Shown here piece by piece: positions 7,163 to 10,466 of a stretch of DNA of 10,466 nt. Every line of letters starts with the position of its first letter. The stretch's first letter is position 1. The position numbers were made by a program, and so were the translations under genes. Below the pieces are notes generated by a model that ran no database searches, had not been told where the DNA came from, and saw only the letters and a list, made by a program, of their open reading frames with translations. The stretch covers positions 1-10,466 of the forward strand of contig CAZCFT010000083.1 in NCBI GenBank assembly GCA_964498015.1, in the 5' to 3' direction. This DNA is from CAWEZN01 sp964498015 (GTDB lineage Bacteria; Zixibacteria; MSB-5A5; GN15; PGXB01).

Positions 7163-7170
7163 TAATTTTG
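7163..7170 (+). promoter_or_regulatory. Possible promoter box of the kinase gene
   Basis: TAATTTTG matches the Bacteroidota -7 consensus TAnnTTTG and lies 63 bases before the kinase ATG. No good -33 element is visible at the right distance, and TGTAAT (7161-7166) is an overlapping sigma-70-like alternative. The whole region 7011-7233 is the divergent intergenic space between dipeptidase and kinase. Confidence 0.3.
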
Positions 7171-7233
7171 CTATGAGAAATAAATTTGCCTCAATTAGGC
7201 GGAGCAACAGGCCAAAATTCTTGAGAGATTTGA

Positions 7234-8925
7234 ATGTCCGATAAAATGGATAATTCCAATCCCGAAGGTACTCAGCGCGACGAAACCGGCGACCCGCTTG
7301 GGATTATTGGATGGATTATAGGAAGCAAGTACAAGATCCGTTCACACATCGGCGGCGGGGGTTTCGGAGAGGTATATGAAGGGTTTAATGTCAACCTTCC
7401 CGATCAGAGGCTGGTGGTCAAATTCTTCAAACGGGTTCAGTCGCGCGACAAGTTTGTCAAAGAGGCCAAAATACTTTGCCTTCTTGACCACGCCAATATT
7501 CTCCGAATAATTGATTTTCTCCCCGATGAGGGGGCGCTGATTGTGCCATTTATCGATGGTATCGACGGCGCGGGGATGTTGAAAAGATCCGGCCCTCTTA
7601 GCGAAGGTCTCTATCTCAAGGTCGCCCGGACCATGACAGATGCTTTAGCCTATGCGCATGAGCATAAAATCGCCCACCGCGACATCAAGCCCGGCAATAT
7701 CCTGATTGACAAAAATGAAAATACTTATCTGATCGATTTTGGCATCGCCAAAGAGATAAAAGATTCCGCCACCAAGACCGCTTATGTCGCTCTAACTCCG
7801 ATGTTTGCCGCTCCCGAAAGGCAGGGGGGAGAGCAGGATTATAATCCTTTTATCAGCGATGTATATGAGATGGGCGTAACATTATTTAACTTTGCCACCA
7901 ATGAGATGCCTTATCGTACTCCCAGTAACCCCAATATTCAGGAATGGGGTGGCCCGACTGTCAAGAGTCTCTCGCCCCAATTGCGGCGCATCCTGAAGAA
8001 AGCGACTCACCCCGATCCGTCGGAACGTTATCAATCCGCCGCCTTACTTGCGGAAGAGTTTAAGAAATTGGAGCATGTCTATGTTCAGAAACGCAAAGGG
8101 CGCTTTCTTGCCTATGCGGCCATAATTGTGGCGCTCTTGGGCGCGGCGTTTATCATAAAGAAAATGACTTCCGGCCCCTCTCCGAGCGGGGCGGATCCCA
8201 ATGTTTCTGTAATCCATCATGAGCAGGATCAGCAACAGGCTAATCGGCAAAAAGGGGATACCGGCTCAGCGATTGTTCAAAATATTGAGCCTCCCGCTGT
8301 CGAAACCAGGAAGATCGACACGCCTAAGGTTGAAACTGCAATACAGGACACGGCTAAAATCGAATCCACTGCGCCATTATCAACATCGCCCGCCTTACTG
8401 GTGCATGTGCTTCCTCAGTACAATGTCTCATTATATATAGACAATAGAGAAAAAAGCCCCGACAAAAAAGTTGGCGTTGAGGCGGGTCTGCATGAGATCA
8501 AAATAATTCATCCCGATTATCCCATTCTGATAGATACCGTTGACGTATCTATTGATAGAAATATGGAATATAATTTGGCCTCAAGATTTGCCCGAGCCGG
8601 TTCAGTCAATTTCCGGATCGGCATTATACCTCCTGATCTGGCCAGCTCTACTCTGGGTGTCTCTTTCAATGGGAAGAAAAGACGCTTCAAGAACGATGAA
8701 CTGCCTATTCTTGACATGAAAATGCCTTCCGGCAAATGGCAGATCAGATTCGACATAAACGCGCCGTCCGGTACTACGGGCAAGATTGATTCCATAACGA
8801 CATTTCCCTATGGAGGAGGCCCGCAGATTAAGATTAAGGGAAATAGCGGGCTGGTCGATTTTGGGACAACCGAGTGGCAGGGGATGGAAAATATCGATAT
8901 GGTCATTTTTTGGACAAATAAGTGA
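7234..8925 (+). CDS. Transmembrane Ser/Thr protein kinase (Hanks type) with beta-rich ectodomain
   Basis: A 563-residue membrane kinase. The cytoplasmic kinase domain spans about 33-282: glycine loop IGGGGFGEVYEG (39-50), ATP-binding Lys63 in VVKFFK, Glu77 in the C-helix, catalytic loop HRDIKPGN (148-155), DFG (168-170), APE (193-195), ISDVYEMG, and the late Arg in DPSERYQSA. All key residues are present, so it should be active. One transmembrane helix (291-308) follows basic KRKGR. A Pro/Thr/Lys-rich linker (about 311-385) leads to an extracytoplasmic part: a PEGA-like segment (about 387-447: VSLYIDNREKS, VGVEAGLHEIKIIHPDYP) and a second beta-rich domain to the end that I do not recognise. 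The ectodomain may sense an envelope signal, which is inference. GAGAG (7223-7227) is a modest ribosome binding site. The next gene starts 20 bases downstream, so the two are probably co-transcribed. Confidence 0.95.
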   Translation: MSDKMDNSNPEGTQRDETGDPLGIIGWIIGSKYKIRSHIGGGGFGEVYEGFNVNLPDQRLVVKFFKRVQSRDKFVKEAKILCLLDHANILRIIDFLPDEGALIVPFIDGIDGAGMLKRSGPLSEGLYLKVARTMTDALAYAHEHKIAHRDIKPGNILIDKNENTYLIDFGIAKEIKDSATKTAYVALTPMFAAPERQGGEQDYNPFISDVYEMGVTLFNFATNEMPYRTPSNPNIQEWGGPTVKSLSPQLRRILKKATHPDPSERYQSAALLAEEFKKLEHVYVQKRKGRFLAYAAIIVALLGAAFIIKKMTSGPSPSGADPNVSVIHHEQDQQQANRQKGDTGSAIVQNIEPPAVETRKIDTPKVETAIQDTAKIESTAPLSTSPALLVHVLPQYNVSLYIDNREKSPDKKVGVEAGLHEIKIIHPDYPILIDTVDVSIDRNMEYNLASRFARAGSVNFRIGIIPPDLASSTLGVSFNGKKRRFKNDELPILDMKMPSGKWQIRFDINAPSGTTGKIDSITTFPYGGGPQIKIKGNSGLVDFGTTEWQGMENIDMVIFWTNK

Positions 8926-8935
8926 TTTGATATAT

Positions 8936-8941
8936 AGGAGG
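8936..8941 (+). promoter_or_regulatory. Strong ribosome binding site of the TPR-like protein gene
   Basis: AGGAGG, 4 bases before ATG 8946 and 11 bases after the kinase stop. It is the strongest such site in the window and suggests the small protein is made at higher level than the kinase. Confidence 0.8.
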
Positions 8942-8945
8942 TTGA

Positions 8946-9605
8946 ATGCGAAGTAGAGATCGCATTTTTCGTACGGTTGCTTTGATTCTGATGGTTTGCT
9001 ATACTCAGGCATTTTTCCTGCCTAATTTTATTATGGCTCAGGCTCCGCCCTGCGCCTACGATAAGAAGGCGCCATCAGTTGAAAATGCCCGCCGGAATTT
9101 CAAGGGGTTAAATTATAAGTGCGCCGAGCAGGAGCTGACTGATTTTTTGAAGCAAGACAAGCTGAGTTTTGAGGCTAAATCCGACGCCCATATATTGCTG
9201 GCGACCGTTTACTACGCTATGCTCAAAGATGACACCGAGAAACGGGACAGGGTGATGGAGCAATTTAAGGAAGCTTTCAAGGCTTATCGGGAATGGCGCG
9301 GCGAGCTGGATATAAAATCCCCTGAATTCGCAGGCTTGATGGATCAGGCCAAAGAACAGGTGGATAAAGAAACTGCCGAAAAACAAGCCGCCCAAAAACA
9401 GGCGCAGGATAGCGCCAAACAGGCCGCGGTATCCGAGGCTAAAACCGGCGGCAAACCGTGGTACACCAAATGGTGGGCAATTGGCCTTGGCGTTGGCGTC
9501 GTCGCGGGAGTGGCGGTTGCGCTCGCCGGCGGTGGCGGCGGAGGCGGGACGACTCCCACAACGGTTGAGACTCTGCCGACTTTCCCCGACCCACCAACCA
9601 AGTAG
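8946..9605 (+). CDS. Exported TPR-like protein with coiled coil and glycine-rich membrane segment
   Basis: A 219-residue protein of unknown function. The N terminus is a signal peptide (RSRDRIFR then a hydrophobic core, likely cut after MAQA at about 33). Residues 47-130 look like TPR-type helices: ARRNFKGLNYKCAEQEL and DAHILLATVYYAML, then FKEAFKAYREWRGELDIKSP, a pattern seen in exported TPR proteins of FCB bacteria. A Lys/Gln/Ala-rich coiled coil follows (about 131-166, EKQAAQKQAQDSAKQAAV), then KPWYTKWW and a glycine-rich hydrophobic segment (178-194) ending in seven glycines (195-201) and a Thr/Pro tail. Two cysteines (36 and 59) could form a disulfide. It could be anchored by its C-terminal segment or insert as a glycine zipper. 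Its place directly after the kinase suggests a kinase partner or an envelope component. Confidence 0.8.
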   Translation: MRSRDRIFRTVALILMVCYTQAFFLPNFIMAQAPPCAYDKKAPSVENARRNFKGLNYKCAEQELTDFLKQDKLSFEAKSDAHILLATVYYAMLKDDTEKRDRVMEQFKEAFKAYREWRGELDIKSPEFAGLMDQAKEQVDKETAEKQAAQKQAQDSAKQAAVSEAKTGGKPWYTKWWAIGLGVGVVAGVAVALAGGGGGGGTTPTTVETLPTFPDPPTK

Positions 9606-9691
9606 GCGATATCCGGTGCAAACGTTTGAAATGTCAGCAAAAATGCTAAATTCTGAATTACTATGATTATTTAAATTGAAAGGAATAAGGA
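9606..9691 (+). other. Spacer between TPR-like and fibre-like genes
   Basis: This 86-base AT-rich spacer has no convincing terminator hairpin or promoter. AAAGGA (9679-9684), 7 bases before the ATG, is the ribosome binding site of the next gene. Read-through from the kinase promoter is possible. Confidence 0.4.
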
Positions 9692-10466
9692 ATGTATAGG
9701 AAAATCTTTTTTCTGATGGTGTCTTCAGCGCTCTTATTCGCTGTCGCGGGTTTTGTTTTTGCTCAAGCGCCGGCCAGTATGGCCTATCAGGGAAGATTGG
9801 TCGGTACGGCCGGCGATCCGGTTACGGCAGTGAGTACGGTGATCTTTTCAATCTATGCCGATGCGAGCGGCGGCACAGCATTTTGGGCCGAAACATTGTC
9901 TGTCCAGCCCAACGATCAGGGGATATTTACCGTCGAGCTTGGCGCCACGCATTCCTTGACCGGCTCGACTTTTGACGGCACAAAGCGCTGGCTGGGGCTG
10001 AAAGTCGGGGCCGACGCCGAAATGACTCCCCGTCAATTCCTGACCTCGTCGCCGTATGCCATCAGCGCGACCAATATTGCCGACAGTTCCGTGACGACCG
10101 GAAAAATTAAGGACTCCTCAATCACGCAGTCTAAATTGGCTTCCGGAGTCTCACTTCCTCCCAACGGCGCAGCGGGTGGCAGTCTTTCCGGTACATACCC
10201 GGATCCCGGCATCGCAGGCGGTGCGGTTGGCACAACCCAATTGGCCGATAATGCAGTCAGCGCTACCAAAATTGCCGCCAAGGCTGTCACAAATGCCAAA
10301 ATTGCGGATAATGCCATAGCCACCGCCCAAATAGCCGCAGGGGCTGTGAGTGCTGCAAAAATCGCTGACGGTGCGATAAGTACAGCCAAAATTGCCGATA
10401 ATTCGGTGAATTCGGCAAAAGTCGTTGACGGTAGCATTACTAATGCGGACATTCTGGATGAGCCTG
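9692..10466 (+). CDS. Secreted fibre-like surface protein with 10-residue repeats (5' part)
   Basis: An open frame of 258 codons that runs off the window end. It starts with a signal peptide (MYRKIFFLMV...FVFAQA, cut near 26). Residues 29-125 form a domain often found at the N terminus of such proteins: MAYQGRLVGTAGDPV, VIFSIYADASGGTAFWAET, GIFTVELG, and the ending RWLGLKVGADAEMTPRQFL then TSSPYAISA. Then come 10-residue repeats (129-150), an insert GGSLSGTYPDPGIAGG like the GGDLSGTYPNP element of tail-fibre-like proteins, and eight more repeats (about 178-258) of the type xAVSxAKIADN. Such repeats are predicted to form a beta-helical or trimeric stalk, as in phage fibres and YadA-like heads. 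It is probably a surface or secreted structural protein, possibly with a C-terminal peptidase or chaperone domain outside the window. The ATG has AAAGGA 7 bases upstream. Confidence 0.85.
   Translation, partial: MYRKIFFLMVSSALLFAVAGFVFAQAPASMAYQGRLVGTAGDPVTAVSTVIFSIYADASGGTAFWAETLSVQPNDQGIFTVELGATHSLTGSTFDGTKRWLGLKVGADAEMTPRQFLTSSPYAISATNIADSSVTTGKIKDSSITQSKLASGVSLPPNGAAGGSLSGTYPDPGIAGGAVGTTQLADNAVSATKIAAKAVTNAKIADNAIATAQIAAGAVSAAKIADGAISTAKIADNSVNSAKVVDGSITNADILDEP
10223..10466 (+). repeat. Degenerate 30-bp tandem repeats encoding the fibre stalk
   Basis: At protein level a 10-residue unit (consensus A-[VI]-S-x-A-K-I-A-D-[NG]) repeats eight times to the window end, with DNA units near 30 bp such as GCCAAAATTGC(G/C)GATAAT. 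The copies differ at many third positions, so the array is old and held by protein constraint and not a recent slippage product. Confidence 0.8.

Noticed and set aside
10033..10452. Minus-strand ORF rich in Ala/Leu/Ile repeats
   Set aside because: It is the mirror of the 30-bp repeats of the fibre-like gene, whose signal peptide and domain order support the + strand.
10223..10466. CRISPR-like repeats
   Set aside because: The units are contiguous, degenerate and follow an open reading frame, with no unique spacers.

Overview
The window looks like part of a chromosome from a Gram-negative-type bacterium in or near the Fibrobacterota-Chlorobi-Bacteroidota (FCB) assemblage, possibly one of its uncultivated phyla. 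This is an inference from three things: a GldA/GldF/GldG/DUF4340 gene set, secreted proteins with FCB-style architectures, and two upstream regions carrying a TAnnTTTG box like the Bacteroidota -7 element. Base composition is moderate, Shine-Dalgarno sites are clear, and nothing resembles a phage, insertion sequence, CRISPR array or RNA gene.

Layout from left to right. Positions 1-174 (+) hold the 3' end of a gene for a zinc-ribbon plus membrane-anchor protein. Positions 159-402 (-) hold a doubtful, apparently frameshifted small gene that meets it tail to tail. Positions 427-4603 (-) form a tightly coupled four-gene operon, transcribed leftward: ABC ATPase (GldA-like), ABC-2 permease (GldF-like), GldG-like periplasmic auxiliary protein, and a DUF4340 protein. 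The junctions are TAG|ATG, then two ATGA overlaps. A good promoter lies at 4638-4665. Positions 4666-5351 are a gene-free spacer poor in G on the + strand, with a 10-bp perfect inverted repeat, a REP-like hairpin and two C8 tracts. Positions 5352-6995 (-) encode an exported family C69 dipeptidase whose nucleophile cysteine directly follows the signal peptide.

From 7011-7233, a divergent intergenic region, transcription goes rightward: a transmembrane Ser/Thr protein kinase with a beta-rich ectodomain (7234-8925), a small secreted or membrane protein with a TPR-like helical region, coiled coil and glycine-rich membrane segment (8946-9605), and the start of a secreted fibre-like protein with 10-residue repeats (9692 to beyond the window end).

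How the genes may work together: the leftward operon should make one membrane ABC complex with two extracytoplasmic partners. The rightward genes look like a sensor kinase beside cell-envelope and surface proteins; the first two are very probably co-transcribed, while the third is separated by 86 bp. No gene here is a clear new defence or mobile system. The least explained parts are the kinase/TPR-like/fibre cluster, the palindromic spacer and the broken small gene.
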